In this document: piece by piece, positions 1-13,284 of the stretch
Layout of the letters: the number at the start of each line of letters is the position of its first letter
How positions within the stretch are numbered: the stretch's first letter is position 1
NCBI GenBank assembly: GCA_035610835.1
Contig: CM069446.1
Location: forward strand, 70,913,062 to 70,977,061
DNA length: 64,000 nucleotides
DNA from: Ophiura sarsii
Taxonomy: Eukaryota > Echinodermata > Ophiuroidea > Amphilepidida > Ophiuridae
Direction of reading: 5' to 3'
Program-made: the position numbers and the translations under genes
Notes under the pieces: model-generated
Databases searched by the model: none
Seen by the model: only the letters and a program-made list of their open reading frames with translations
Told to the model about the DNA's origin: nothing

Positions 1-1920
1 ATACTTAATTGAATAAGTTGTTGCCAAAGTTATAGCTAATTCAAAATGTTGACTTAAATATACAAATGAGCTAATTATCATGTTTACACAAATGCAAATG
101 AGAACTAGCTTGGACCAATGGTGCAGCTGATCATGTCCTATCACACTGTAGGCTGTAGTTAACTTGGAAGTGTATTACCCATTGTTTTCAAAATTAAGAG
201 CCCAATCAAAGATTTTACCAAATATGCAAATTAGCACATTAGAATAATTACATCTAAAGCCCTAACATTGATCAATAATAAATTTGGTCATGTCGAACCA
301 TCTTAGTTTGGTAGAGGTGAAGTCTGCCTATTTATTAGTTGAATAATTATATTTAATTGAATGAGGTGTTCCCTTGCAGAGTTATTCAACATTTTGACTA
401 AAATATGAAAATGAGCTAATTATTATATTTACACAAATGCTAATGGAATCTAGCTTAGACCAATGGTGCAGCCGATCTTGTTCTACAATACTAGCCAACT
501 TGGAAGTTTATTACTCATTGTGTTTAGGATTAGGAGCCAGATCAAAGATTTGACCAAAATATGCAAATGAGCTCATTTGCATAACAACCATATAAATATG
601 CCCTAGCATTGATCACTGATAGGTCAGGTCATGTCTAACCATCCAAGTTTTGGTAGAGGTTAAATCAGTATATTTGATTAAGATTATATTTAATTAAATT
701 AGTTGTTGTCTTTAAGCGTTATAGCTAATTCAACATTTTGACCAAAATATGCAAATAAGCTCATTAGCATAATTACAACCATATGAATTAGTATTAACTT
801 TAATCAAAGATAGATCTAGCCATGTATAACTATCCTAGTTTGTAAGAGGTTAAGTCAGTCTATTCATTGAAGATTTATATTTAATTGAATTAGTCCTTGC
901 ATTAAGGAGTTACAGTCAATTCAAATATTCAGGCAAAATATGCAAATTAGCTAATTATCATATTAGCACAAATATAAATGGGACATAGCTTGGACCATTG
1001 GTGGAGCTGATCATGTTTTACCATTCTAGCCAATTTAGAAGTGTATCACTCATTGTTTTCATGATTAAGAGCCAAAATAAAGATTTGACCAAAATATGCA
1101 AATAAGCTCATTAGCATAATTACAACCATATGGATCAGCATTAACATTAATAAAAGATAGATCTAGCCATGTATACCCATCCTAGTTTGTAAGAGGTTAA
1201 GTCAATCTATTCATTGAACATTTATATTTAATTGAATTAGTCCTTGCAGTAAGGAGTTACAGCCAATTCAAATATTCAGGCAAAATATGCAAATTAGCTA
1301 ATTATCATATTAGCACAAATGTAATAGAGATCTAGCTTGGACCATTGGTGGAGCTGATCATGTTTTACGATTCGAGCCAATTTGGAAGTGTATCAGTTAT
1401 TGTTTTCATGATTAAGAGCCAAAATAAAGATTTGACCAAAATATGCAAATGAGCTCATTAGCATAATAACAACCATACGATTCAGCCCTAACATAGATCA
1501 ATGATAGATCTAGTCATGTATAACCATCCTAGTTTTGTAGCGGTTAACTCAGTCTATTTCATTGAAGAGTTATATTTAATTGAGATAGTCCTTGCATTAA
1601 GGAGTTACACCCAATTCAAGTATTGAGCCAAAATATGCAAATTAGCTAATTACCATATTAGCACAAATATAAACGAGATCTAGCTTGGACCATTGGTGGA
1701 GCTGATCATGTTTTACCATTCTAGCCAATTTGGAAGTGTATCACTCATTGTTTTCATGATTAAGAGCCAAAATAAAGATTTGACCAAAATATGCAAATGA
1801 GCTCATTAGCATAATTACAACCATACGATTCAGCCCTAACATTGATAAATGATAGATCTAGTCATGTATAACCATCCTAGTTTTGTAGAGGTTCACTCAG
1901 TCAAAGTAAGTTCAGTTCTA
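1..1920. repeat. ~347-bp tandem repeat, about 5 units, open at window start
   Basis: Blocks with the order CAAAATATGCAAATTAGC, TAGCTTGGACCATTGGTGG, AAGAGCCAAAATAAAGAT and a second CAAAATATGCAAATGAGC recur at intervals near 345-350 bp (for example AAGAGCC at about 1067, 1414 and 1764; the TAGCTTGG block near 110, 450, 985, 1333 and 1681). The unit between about 650 and 900 is shortened. Each unit carries two octamer-like ATGCAAAT motifs. Units diverge by several per cent, so the array is old. Confidence 0.9.
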
Positions 1921-2760
1921 TTAGTATCTTTAGATTAATAGATTAATTTAATCAATGTAAGTATGACTAAAGTTATAGTAAATAAGGCACCTGATAGGCT
2001 TCAATGTTTCTGCCCCCCCCCCCCCCATCCCCTCTCGAGACCATCTTGCCCATTAACAAAGTACAAGGTTCCTTTCACTTCTTTTTTTTACTTTACATCA
2101 AAACTGTCAAATCAACTGGGTATTGAATAGGCCTAACTATCTCCCCCCCCCCCCCCCTTATGTAAATCAAATCCGTGTTCAACCTCTTGAGATAATCCTC
2201 CTGCCCCTCTCACACCGAGACAATCTCCCCATCCATGCTCCTCCCACTGTCCCTCCCTCTAGAGTCAATCTCCCTACTCATCCCCTGTAACATGCGCTCT
2301 CCCTCCACCTTTCCCTCCCTACTCCTCTCCAGACTATCTTTATCATGAACTCAGTTGAGTCCAATTAGTGTTTTTAGATCACCGTAAATATACATTTTTA
2401 ATTGACTATCTACCTCTATTTCCCCCTGGCCCCTCCCTCCCCTACCCTTTACCCCTAACCCTCTCTAGGTTTTTAAGATCACAGTAAATGTATATTGTTT
2501 AATTTAATTGACTAAACAAACCTCCCCTCTCCTCCCTACCTAATCCACTTCTCAATTTATAATCAACAAAAGTTCAGTTCATTTTAGTGTTTTAGATCAT
2601 TGTAAATATGTTTATAAACTATGGAGATGATGGGTATCACGTATCTCCCCTCCCCTGCTCACCGCCCCCAACCCCACCCTACCCCAATCTGAGACACATA
2701 TATTCTCAGCCCCCAATACGGTAACTCCCTACTCACCTCTTTAATAACCCCAATTTTAAG
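1921..2760. repeat. Pyrimidine-rich low-complexity tract with degenerate ~110-bp repeats
   Basis: Long C runs (near 2008-2026 and 2143-2157) and CTCC-rich stretches alternate with a recurring AT-rich phrase, AGTTCAGTTC..TTTTAGATCA..GTAAATAT, near 1910, 2350, 2465 and 2565. No coding potential seen. Confidence 0.7.
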
Positions 2761-4312
2761 TTCGTATTAAGAACACACTATTTGAGAAATTGAATAATAA
2801 AATGAGGACACACCCCTTGAGAAATGGTATAATCCTAATTAGTATTTATCTAGGCCAAGTGGTCACGTGGTCTTCTGTGTGTTCTGCATACATGTGCTTG
2901 TGTATTTTTAACTCCAAAGTGTGTTAATGAACCTATAGCCTCTTTTCAAGCGAACGTGATCGCCGATCCGTGATATAAACAAACTAAATAATTATGGTAT
3001 TCCCTTTTTAAGTGTAGCACAATTAATATATTTTAAGCACCAGAGCAGAGTAGGCGGCGCGAATTTTTTTTAAACTCAACCATAGATATAGCGGAGCTGT
3101 AGGATTTCTATACCAAAAACACATGGCATCTCACCCCTCATTCACAATGGCCAACCCTTGTATTGAATTCCCGTTACTGATTCAGCTCCATTATTAATTA
3201 ATTAGCGAATGCTTCGAGGAAGTTTATACAGCGCGTGTGAACCATCGCCCACACGAAACACGTGCGAATCAGTATTAACACATTGCATACTATATTACAA
3301 TTGCTATTGCTATGTCAGGATCGCGCTCGCGAGTGGACGGCATAAACATAACAATACTAAATAGTATTTTAATCTTAATTTGTGAGCACATTTAATGAAC
3401 AAACAAATATAGTGATGAAAGCAAGATAGAGTAATATTATGGACACATAGTATTTAAAAAATCAGAATTTAGAGGCCCATTATGAATGCAATCTCAGTCA
3501 TTGTACACTTACACAAACAATAGCATATGAATGGTTAATAAAAAAAATATTAAGTTTTTGGGAAAGGGCGGCCGGCCGCCACATGAGTTAATGAATTGCT
3601 GTTGGTGATGATGGAAAATGAGACTTATTTGTGCAAAATCAATTTTTAAACAGTTGAAACTTTACTAGTTATTTCCTTACAATACTGTCTTCTCAATTGG
3701 CTTAATAAATAGTTTCGTGGTTTGTTAATTTTGGATTTCTGAGAGTTTACCAAGGAGTTTACCCAGGGAGGTGTATAGTAATAACATCTCTCTGGTTTAC
3801 CCAAGACTGCTACCAATTAACTATTATCTGCGTGTTATTATTGTTGTAGTATTAATCTCGACTGAACAGCAACCGTCTTTACTGCTTCGAAGATGTTTGT
3901 TTATCCATCGGATCAAATAAGTCCATGGTTTATCCACCGTCTATGGTTTATCCAATATTTACCAAGGCATACCACTTAAGCCGTCTCCTGCGGCTATCAC
4001 ACATGATCACTATAGCCTCGTGCTTGTATAATATCGTTCAATATCAGCACAGTCCAGGATATGACGTATTTCATAACAAAAATTCACATTGCGTATGTAT
4101 CCAAATCGATTTTCGAAACATTTGTTTCTACACATCTAAGTAAATATGGTTCACAGTATTCTCGCGATTTTTGAGTGATAACCATACCTTAACGAAAAAG
4201 TAGTTAGCTTTTTAAAATTACACACAAAAAACGGAATGCATAACAATGACAACAATGCCCGCAGATACGAGGCTAGTGATGCCGTGCGTCACAAGAACCT
4301 CGATATACATCG
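2761..4312. other. Unassigned AT-rich DNA left of copy A
   Basis: No exon, RNA gene or full element was recognised. A GC palindrome, GGCGGCCGGCCGCC, stands at about 3568-3581 in otherwise AT-rich DNA. Open frames here (for example 3925-4143) are short, with no recognisable features. Confidence 0.5.
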
Positions 4313-4438
4313 CGGTTAAAAAAAACACCAAATTGTTCTGCGGGCAAACTTGGGTTGGGTCGGTTGGTGTGGCTCAAACATAACAAAACGATAAAACAAA
4401 TCTAAAATGTTGGAAAATCCCTAGGATTATGGAAATAT

Positions 4439-4832
4439 GTGATGCGATCTGTGAAAACCCGCCACATGTCGGGATTTTTCATATTGGAGATATTCATATC
4501 ATAAGAAAGCAGAATCTGTGCTGATTAAAGAACTGTTTTGATCATTTTTCTACGATCACTACAAAAAAAGTTATGAGTGAATGATGGTTGTGATGTCATA
4601 AAAAGCAACAAAACAAGAAATCATGTAAACAGGCCATAAAAGATACATAGTTCAATAGAATACCATTATTAGGTTATTTAGAAAAGTGACTTAAGTAAGT
4701 TTTTGAAGCTGAAATTTCAATAAAAGGTGATGATACAAAGTATTACAAATTAATTTTTTTTTTTTAAAGTTTTAAAAAAAAAACCTATTTCACATTTTGC
4801 GACATCCGACGGGTTTTCACAGATCGCATCAC
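4439..4832. mobile_element. 394-bp TIR element (MITE), ATAT target-site duplication, copy A only
   Basis: Ends are perfect inverted repeats for 23 bp, starting GTGATGCGATCTGTGAAAAC, extending to about 32 bp with three mismatches. ATAT flanks both sides (4435-4438 and 4833-4836). Copy B has the uninterrupted site GGAAATATGGGTCGG, so the insertion and the 4-bp duplication are certain. No coding capacity. Confidence 0.92.
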
Positions 4833-7074
4833 ATATGGGTCGGGATTATTCATTTGCATGTATGAATTTCTTAAAATGGTAACAAGATGGATTGCTCGGG
4901 TCCATAGAATAGTTGGGTTTTATTTTCGTCATCTCACTATCAACAGAATGTCTAGTATTCAAACTAAAATTAGCATCACTATACTTATCTGCCTTGGGTC
5001 AAATCATTGCAATGATATAGAGGGGGAAAAAAAGGAAAACATCCGGAATATTTTTAAGAATGTGCCATTTGACAAATGTGCATCTGAATACACTGGGGGG
5101 AGGGGGTCCCAATTTTTGGTTTTGTTTGTCAATTTGCGAACGAATTGCCAAACAAATCTTTCAAAAATAAACAAATTGGTGAAAAAAGGGGGAGGGGGGT
5201 CAGGTTAGGCCCATAGAATAAGGTGGGTTTTTTTGTCGACTAATGAACATTGACAGTATGAAAAATCATGTCACAAAATTTAGCCATTCAATCCTAGTTC
5301 CACCATATTAAGAGTTGTTTGTGAGAGTGCATACTCACGGTTGCTTACAATATTTATACACAAGATGCCCCCCCCCCCCCTCCTCCCGAATACTCAAGAC
5401 AACTAAAAAAGCTAAAGCCACATGAATCTAGATGTATTGTAAGGGCACACATAACTAAGTGGAAATGATGTGTGTAGCGTAGACCAGATGAGGGCGAACG
5501 ACATTGATGAGGTGATTATATTGAACATGAAAGATGTACGCCTACGGGGGTCCGCCCCTCAACCCCGCATACCACCAGGTTGTGTCAAATTCTACTAACC
5601 ATGTTATGAGGCTGAGTGATGTTGAATCATTTTAATAACATATGAGAGCCCATCTGCCGAGCCAACTTTGTGCTATACTCACAGTTTATCGATAGAGGCA
5701 AAATGAAGTTTTTTGCGAGGCTTAGTATGGGTCCTTTTTTACTTAGCTATACATAAAACAAATGTTTGATATTTCATCGAAAAACTTCCACACAGGCTGG
5801 GTCATGGTATTTCGTGGTATTTGGTAGGGTTAGGGTTAACAATTGCCATTTTGCCATCACTTACAAAAAATATTTCTTCTAATTGATCAAAATCTATTCT
5901 TTTGCTCATTACAACAAGCATGATATTTTAAGGCCTTATATTTAATTTAATTCTGAGGAAAGTAGGGGACGTAGTTGCGAAGATGTGCCATCAAGATTTG
6001 ATTGTATCTTCGCAAGGTTTTATTTTAAATTATGGAAATCGATGCAGTTATAATGCAAGAGCCAAATTCAATGTGGTTTACAAGCCAAATCATCCTCAAG
6101 TGCTTTATCAAGTTATGGATATTTCCTGCAGAAGTAATTGTTGTGCATATATAAATATTCCCGCTCGATGTTTTCATAAATTTTGGCTCCGATTTCAATC
6201 TGTGTGCATTATTAATTGAATTAAAACAGATAGCACCTCAAATTATGAATCAATTTCTTATTATATTGATTATTTTGGGGGCAAAATATGAAAGCGCTAC
6301 ATTTTTTGAGGTCAAAACTTTGATACACCTCTTGGGAGAGTGTTTCCAGAAGATATCGTCAAAGTAGGAGAATAAATTGTGCGAAGTAGCCCTACATGTA
6401 TATTGTCCCCAGTTCCCCCCACCTATCAGTCAGTTTGGTGCAGGTAGTGACCGAAAGTGACCCCTTGACCATATTCTCCTTACCTTATTCCTATGCACCC
6501 AAGCTAAACATTTGCAGGGGAAAAGACTAAACAACCATTATAGCAGAAATCAGGGTACATGGGTACACCAACCCTAACCCTGACCGTTTAGCTCCGCCAG
6601 GACCGTTGGTCCAGTACTTATCCAGATCCAGATATGCCATGCGGAAAGTTTTAAAATGCCCAATTCAATAATATGGAACAGTCAAATACTGTTCCAATTG
6701 TTTCGATCCGTAATATAGAGCCAAGAGGCTCAATTTTGTTTTTATTTTTGTTTTTATTTGATTTACGTGCATTTCTATTTCAGTACCCACTTTGTGCTCC
6801 TTTCAAATAAGCCCGCACGATTGGGCTACAAAACTGCGGGTTTACTAATGCTGCCTTGAGGGCGCATTATTTATTCACTTACCAAACGGAAGAGTTTTTT
6901 GCCAGATATTGATATTCTAGACATATTTCGATGATACAATAGGCTAAGCATACCGATCAGTCAATTTAAGGTAGCATCCTAATAGTTATTTGACCAAACA
7001 CAAATCTATATGTCCATCATTTCAGGAATACGACATTTCTGATGATGTTTTCTATCTTTTTGAAAGTACCTTAA

Positions 7075-7420
7075 AGGGGCATTGAGAGATACATATGGGA
7101 GTGCGCCCTCAATTATCCTGGAAATCAGGTTTTTTGCATCAAAGTAATACTTGGGCATATACTAACTACCATCTGAAACAGTTTACCAACATTCGCCGTT
7201 ATCATATAAAATTTCATGATTTTATTAGTTTATTTGGAAGTTATGCATCGTTTTACTCACGGACTTTCGCGGCAAATTTCAACTCGGCAGTGCCGTTATT
7301 TGCTTATTTTGGCATGAAGGCGATGTCGGAATTGTATGACATTTTGGATTTGGGCTACGTTGATGATTATCTTTACGTTATTTGCTCATTTAGTATATCG
7401 ATACATCTCTCAATGCCCCT
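7075..7420. mobile_element. TTAA-flanked MITE, family AGGGGCATTGAGAGAT, copy 1
   Basis: Inverted termini AGGGGCATTGAGAGAT with TTAA at 7071-7074 and 7421-7424. The matching place in copy B (near 37010) is empty and reads GTACCTCAACC. TTAA duplication is the hallmark of piggyBac-type transposition, but the element has no transposase. Internal sequence is reversed relative to the copies at 35711 and 51320. The open frame across it is fortuitous. Confidence 0.9.
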
Positions 7421-8417
7421 TTAACCATTTTAAGTCACATACATTCATAAAATGACCACAACAAGAAAACTAGTGAACATTCACAAGCCTAATTTTTGGA
7501 CATCAAATGATGGGTTTGCCTGTCAACCCAGGATTTAAATCACATGATTTCTTTCTTAGATTGCCCGCTTGATGTTATTTTTTTATGCTCCTACAGCTTT
7601 TTGTGGCAATACAGGGTGAGTCAAAATAAAACATGCAATTAAATGGGAAGAAGCTGTCTTGTTTTCAAAACCAAGTTGATGTTTGAATCTTTTTAAAGTT
7701 GCACGAATGAGAAGTTATTACCAACTTTGTGTAAAAATCAGATTTTCTGTTTGTCTTTGGAGAACCTTTTTACTAAAAAAAACCCCAACTTAAGTATTTT
7801 TTCAATTGACTCTGCCCTGCACACATTGCTTTTTCACCTTTAAATATCCTGCCAGCAAACCTTGGAATAATTTAATTCAAATTTAGAAAATCATAATCAA
7901 TTCATAGTATAGTTAATTTGTTACTCCCATGAAAACAAGAAAGTGTGCATTAAATTTCATTTACGTCACAAATTTACTCAACATTTCAAATATGAATGAG
8001 AGACACATTGTGAGATCTTATGCATGTTTTGGGTGTCTCGTGGACAAACACGTCAAATGGGTGCATGGGTAAAAATGTTCACCAAAAGGCAAACGTAAAA
8101 TGCTATCGACTTCATTTTTCACACGAAGCTAGTAAATATGTTATTCTTATAAATAATACTGTTTACAATTTTTCACACGTCAAGTTTGAAAACAAGATGG
8201 CTTCTTTCCACTATTTTTACTATATTTTCCTTCCAAATATTTGCATGCAAAACATGTTTTAAAATCCAGATGAATTTATTCAAAGAAAAGATGTTTTAAA
8301 TTTCTTTATTAATTAAAATGATCTATAGAATTGTGCATTGTCTGGCATAGGTCTATTTGGCTGACTTTATTGTAGCGTTACAGTGCTTGAAATAAGAGGG
8401 GGGAATGCCAACCCTTA

Positions 8418-8919
8418 CACTTTCCACACGTCTGCAGACGACATTCCAAAATGTCACAAAATGTTTCAAAAATGCCAAAATTACTGAATATAATTACCAT
8501 ATTTGGAATCACCATGAGAAATGCATTGATAAAAGTACAAACATGCCAAGTATTGGTTCAGTAATTCTTGAGATTGACTTTGAAAATTTGGAAAGGTTTC
8601 TGACAAATCTGTTTTGTATATGTCACCAACCAGCACAAACGGGCCGTAAAGTCGGCAGAGCATGTACTGAGTTATGGCTCACCGAACATTTCGATAAACA
8701 AAGGAATTTTCAATGGATTTATTGATTTGTACTGCCTATTTAACATGCAATATATTCATGTAATACATCATTGTAAAGCTGATTTCTAGAAGAATTCCCC
8801 TGTTCAATATCTTAAAAAACGTTCTGCCCGACTTTACATCCCATTTGTGGTGGTTGGTCACAAGGTAAATCTAATAGCCGCGTGGAAAGTGTTAAAATCT
8901 AATAGCCGCGTGGAAAGTG
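8418..8919. mobile_element. CACTTTCC-family TTAA element, copy A1
   Basis: Right end GGAAAGTG followed by TTAA at 8920-8923; left end CACTTTCC preceded by a decayed TTA. Contains GTCTGCAGACGACATTCC and a block shared with the elements at 15624 and 17054. The right end is doubled in this copy (8869-8919). Copy B equivalent is at 38028-38516. Confidence 0.78.
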
Positions 8920-9609
8920 TTAACCCCCTGGGGTCTAACTGGCTACCTTAAGGTGGTTCTGATTGGTTTCTTACAAGATGTACTCATATGAATAGCCAAT
9001 TAAAATGCAGCTTGTAAAATGTTTCACTCCCATCTTTATCAGGGATATAATTATTCTAACACTGTCTCTCATTGGTGCAATAAATGATGTATCCATCTTT
9101 CTGACCAATCGGCCGGTAGATCTCAGAGGGGTTAAACATGACCTACCTGCTTGCACATATTCTCCTATCATATACATATGTAGCGCATCCCTAACGCCTT
9201 TCACATCGTCTACACGCGGATGACACTTTGTAGAACGCACAAACAGTACTGACGGCAGGCATAGACAGCGGGGTGACTTCAATTGCGAATTCCCCATGCA
9301 AGAGGTCAAAGTTCACTACCGACTTTAGAAAAGAGTCCGTTTACGACTAGTTGATCGTCGCGTGGGACTGTGCAACATGTAGGCGACATCAGTGTGTGGA
9401 GTACACCATTTTGTGATTAATGTTTATGAAATACACTATAGTAATGTTCCATAATGTTCACTGTGAAATGACATCTCGTTATGACAAGCGAATCGTTATG
9501 ACAATCCAATGGAGTAGCTGCTCATCCATCACTTGATTTGTTGATAAAACCTTTGTTTTATAGCATCTATGCTCTTCAATCTAAACACCAGTTCATCAAC
9601 TATATTCAG

Positions 9610-9689
9610 AGCAGAGTCGCAGGTGACCTCAAACAGGCATCAGCCAAATGCTCCGAGGAAGACCGCCCGCCTGGCCCTAAGTTCAGCAA
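9610..9689 (+). other. Possible orphan exon-like stretch in copy A (unrecognised)
   Basis: A CG-richer open stretch between a TATATTCAG acceptor-like end and GTTAGT donor-like start reads SRVAGDLKQASAKCSEEDRP then PGPKFS. It is identical between A and B over its length. I do not recognise a family. The copy B equivalent (39281-39360) has GATAGT in place of the donor-like GTTAGT. It may be a captured exon or chance. Confidence 0.2.
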
Positions 9690-10246
9690 GTTAGTAACGT
9701 TTCAGATGTTTCTGTACACCAGAAATACAAAATATACCTTGATATACACACTAAACTCATTCCTTCAAATCCAGAATTTGCCTGTATTAAACAGAGAGTA
9801 CTTCTTTATTCACATTCTACCCATGAACTGTCATTCGGTGTCCTATATAGCTACGAGAATCAAGGATTGAAGCAATCTTGCGCGGAATGCACTATAGTAA
9901 TGGCGCTCCTCTGTCAATCGTCCAGATTTATGTCCTAAACATATTTAGAAAGTATTACATAGATAGAACTTCCAACAAAGATTATCGTCACTGTTTGAGC
10001 AATAAATTATCAACTGCTTATTTTGTACCCATTACTAGGTTAAAGTATGAACATAAAACAATGTTATATCCAAACATTTAACAGCAATAAATTGTCCTCT
10101 TCATCTCTTTGAAATATAGGCCTATCATTGAGGAGAAAAATCTTAAAAATGTTACTGATAGTAATTATGAAGTCCAGTCATAGACAAAGCCACTCTGTGA
10201 TTCGAGTCTAGTCATTCTCAAATAAATCTATAGGTCAAATCAAGTA

Positions 10247-10457
10247 CTGTAAAAGTGGAAATCTTCGCGCGTGTAAATCTTCGCGCATTGCACATTTTGA
10301 ACAATTTTGCTTGTTTTTATTTTCGCGATTTTGAGCTTCCATGCATAGACAGACCTATACAAAATGAATATATTCGCGCGTTTTAATTTTCGCGCTTGCT
10401 GATTTGAGCGCGAAAAGCGCGAAAATAAATGTAGCGCAAACATTTCCACTTTTACAG
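10247..10457. mobile_element. CTGTAAAAG-type MITE, TA duplication, copy A only
   Basis: Termini CTGTAAAAGTGGAAAT and its inverse, flanked by TA (10245-10246 and 10458-10459). Copy B has the empty site CAAGTAACTGATTTG near 40080. The interior is rich in CGCG and GCGCGAAAA motifs. TA duplication and simple TIRs fit a Tc1/mariner-type mover; there is no transposase. Confidence 0.92.
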
Positions 10458-13104
10458 TAACTGATTTGCTCAAATCAATTTCAAGACAACTCACTAATTT
10501 TGTTAAAGTCACATCAATTCTTATGAACAAAAAACTAAAGCTCAGGCATGTATTCACTTTTAATCCTCACACGACCAAATACTATGACCCAGCCTATCTC
10601 CCAGCGCATGCGTGGACGTTTTTCAATGACATAATCGACCGAGCCTATTTAGTGAGCCCATACTGCACGAATGTGAAGCTGATAGCCATGGCTTGCTTGT
10701 GCGGGCCGCCACTTGATTTGCGGAGGGTCCCTGGATCAATTCCTGGTCCAGGTCCAGGAGCGACAATTTATTTGTTCAAACTTGTCCGAAATCCTTGTTT
10801 TTGTTTAAAAATACAGGATGGTCGGGTTAGGGTTAAAGAAAGATTGGCCTCAGACTCAAGTCAAGTCAAGACATTTTGGATAAGTGACTCAAGTCTACTC
10901 AAATCATGACTTATATGGCGAGGAGTCCATTCGAGTCATGACTTTTGAAAAGTTTGGCTATAGTCTCTGGAGTTGAGTGAATTTTACAGAATTTCAGTGA
11001 CTAAATCAAGTTTCCAAAAACTGTAACCATAGTCAGAGTTGAAAGTTATCAACTAGTAAGACAATTAAGCAATGGTCATTTTTATCGACATCATTTCCCC
11101 AAAGGTAGAGTCCGTGAAATTAATCGGAAACAAGACAATTCAATAACAGAAACAAGTATTCTACCTATGAAAGGCCAATCTACCAATAAGCATTATATCA
11201 CTACATTTTCCATGGCCTAGAGAGAGACAAGGGAACCCGAAGACCCTATCAGCATGTTCAGAGCCTGTGTTAGGCCATAGATTTCATAGTTTACGTCATA
11301 ATATAGTCCTCACAGCAGGCACATGTCACAGGCAATCACCGATAAATCCAACAAGCACGTCCGTCCGTAGCATCCGACCCAAAATTGGTTGTTAGCAAAG
11401 TTTGCGTGTCATGTTTAACAACACAAAAATACCAGCGTCCGTCCAGTGGTCTTATTGGATGAACTGCTGAAACTTGATGCTACGGATATGTCCGCAGTGG
11501 AGTCTGTGGTATTGAGGGGATTGGTGTGCCAATTTGTACGAGCTCAAGCTGTCAAATTTATGATGAGAAATATCCCTTTTAAACAAAAACTTGATGCTCA
11601 GCTTTATGTCAAACGTGGAGTCGGAGGTATTGGGGGATCTGTGTGCCAATTTGTGGGTATTGTGGGTGCGACTGTGAGTAAGTCGTTTACTAGTCAAGCT
11701 CTTAGGTTTTAGAAATAAGAAAAAGGAACACTGAGAATTAATTCATTTATTGATGTAAACAAGAATCTAAGAGCTTGTTCTGATATATATCGATCATATT
11801 GATACGAGTATCGATAAGGGGGAAATCCAAATGCATCGTGTGAAAGAAATCTTGAGTTGGCGCAATGCATAGTGGGTGCGACGTTAACACCTTGCATGTG
11901 TCATTTTGAAAGAGCTGTCAAATTTGAGATATCAAACAGCAAATATCCATATCAAACTGCAGAATGTGATGCATTGCTTATTTCCAGCACGGAGTCTCCA
12001 GTAAGTATTGAGGGTATAGGAATAGGTGTCACTTTGCAAAAGCTGTCAACATTTTTTAGTGTGAAAAAGGAAAATGATCCTTTCAGAGCTTGGTTGAGGA
12101 GAAAAAAATCCATGGAATTCCAAATTATTTTAACATGCATCAGAAACACTGTATGAACTTAATAGTAAACCCATTGGCATTCTTCCTTTTATAACCAAGT
12201 CTGTGATGGGTTTCCTAGATGATTATAATAATCCTAGTAAACCAATCAAAATGGAGCTTCTATAAGTCTTTTGGCATTTTAACCCTCGCTACCTTGGCAC
12301 AAACACATTTCAAACAAATTATTTGATAGGTTAGTTAATAGATGATAAAGATTCAGGCAAACCAATGGAAATAGTGCTAAAAATCATTTAAAAGTACAAC
12401 TATCCATGTATGTAGCTAACTGGACAGATGCATTATGGTACAACATATGAACCAATGAAAACACTGCATCCAGGGTTGCAAGTTCACTGCTCAAAATTAC
12501 CCATTCCTTATATATTGGACTAATACATTCTGGTGCAAACTGTAAGCCTATGATAACACTGTATTCAGGGTTGCAGGTTCACGACTCAAAGTCACTCCAA
12601 TATATCCAAAATCATCTATAAATTTGAGCACGCAGATACGTTCTATAGTGCAAAACGCGAGCCCATTGGTCGATACTACATCATGATCTCCTACACATAC
12701 AGACAGCGGACAGTCGGATGGTCAGCAGCAACAATCACCGGACAAACTGATTTCACCGGACATAACCCTTGTTTACACGTCTCGCCCATCTCCACCTTGC
12801 GGAGCCAATTTCACTTTTGGTTGAGAGAACTGAACTTCATAGAAAGTCCATGCTTTCCACACTACACTATTTATTTGGTGTAACATGGATCGTGACCCCA
12901 AGATTTAGGCAATGCAACAGTGCAAACTACTAGTCAAAGGTTGTGGTCCAGCTTGTAGTAAATGACCTATAGATGCCTCTCATTGGGCGAATTAGGATCA
13001 ATCAAACCAATGGGCTGTACTGCCTGCCTGTCACAACACTAAGTGGAGAAAATACTGGATTGGAAGTGGAAACACAAAATAGCTGCCTCAAGTGTTGTCA
13101 CTAA

Positions 13105-13277
13105 ACGCTAATTGCACGATGGAACCATTGAAAGCGAGGCTTTCCCCTCACCATCACGCCACACTGCGTCGTGGTTTCACGCAGGTTTGTGCATCGCGTG
13201 ACGCGGTTGGGCACCTGCACGCGCTGAGGGGAGAGCCTTGCTTTCATTCTAAAATGACGATTGCGTGCAAGTAGCGT
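13105..13277. mobile_element. GC-rich foldback element, copy A only
   Basis: Inserted relative to copy B (near 42716, where GTCACTATATAGTCGCC is continuous). Outer inverted repeat ACGCTAATTGCACG, and an inner one GAAAGCGAGGCTTTCCCCTC near 13130 pairing with 13228-13250. Flanks suggest a TA-type duplication, but the exact ends are uncertain. The open frames on both strands here are by-products of the palindrome. Confidence 0.8.
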
Positions 13278-13284
13278 ATATAGT

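Noticed and set aside
6675..6695. GGAACAGTCAAATACTGTTCC inverted repeat as a hormone-response element
   Set aside because: Half-sites are separated by five bases where steroid receptor sites have three; conserved in copy B (36230-36250) but so is everything around it.
7095..7424. 109-residue plus-strand ORF
   Set aside because: Lies almost wholly inside the TTAA MITE, whose other copies do not keep the frame.
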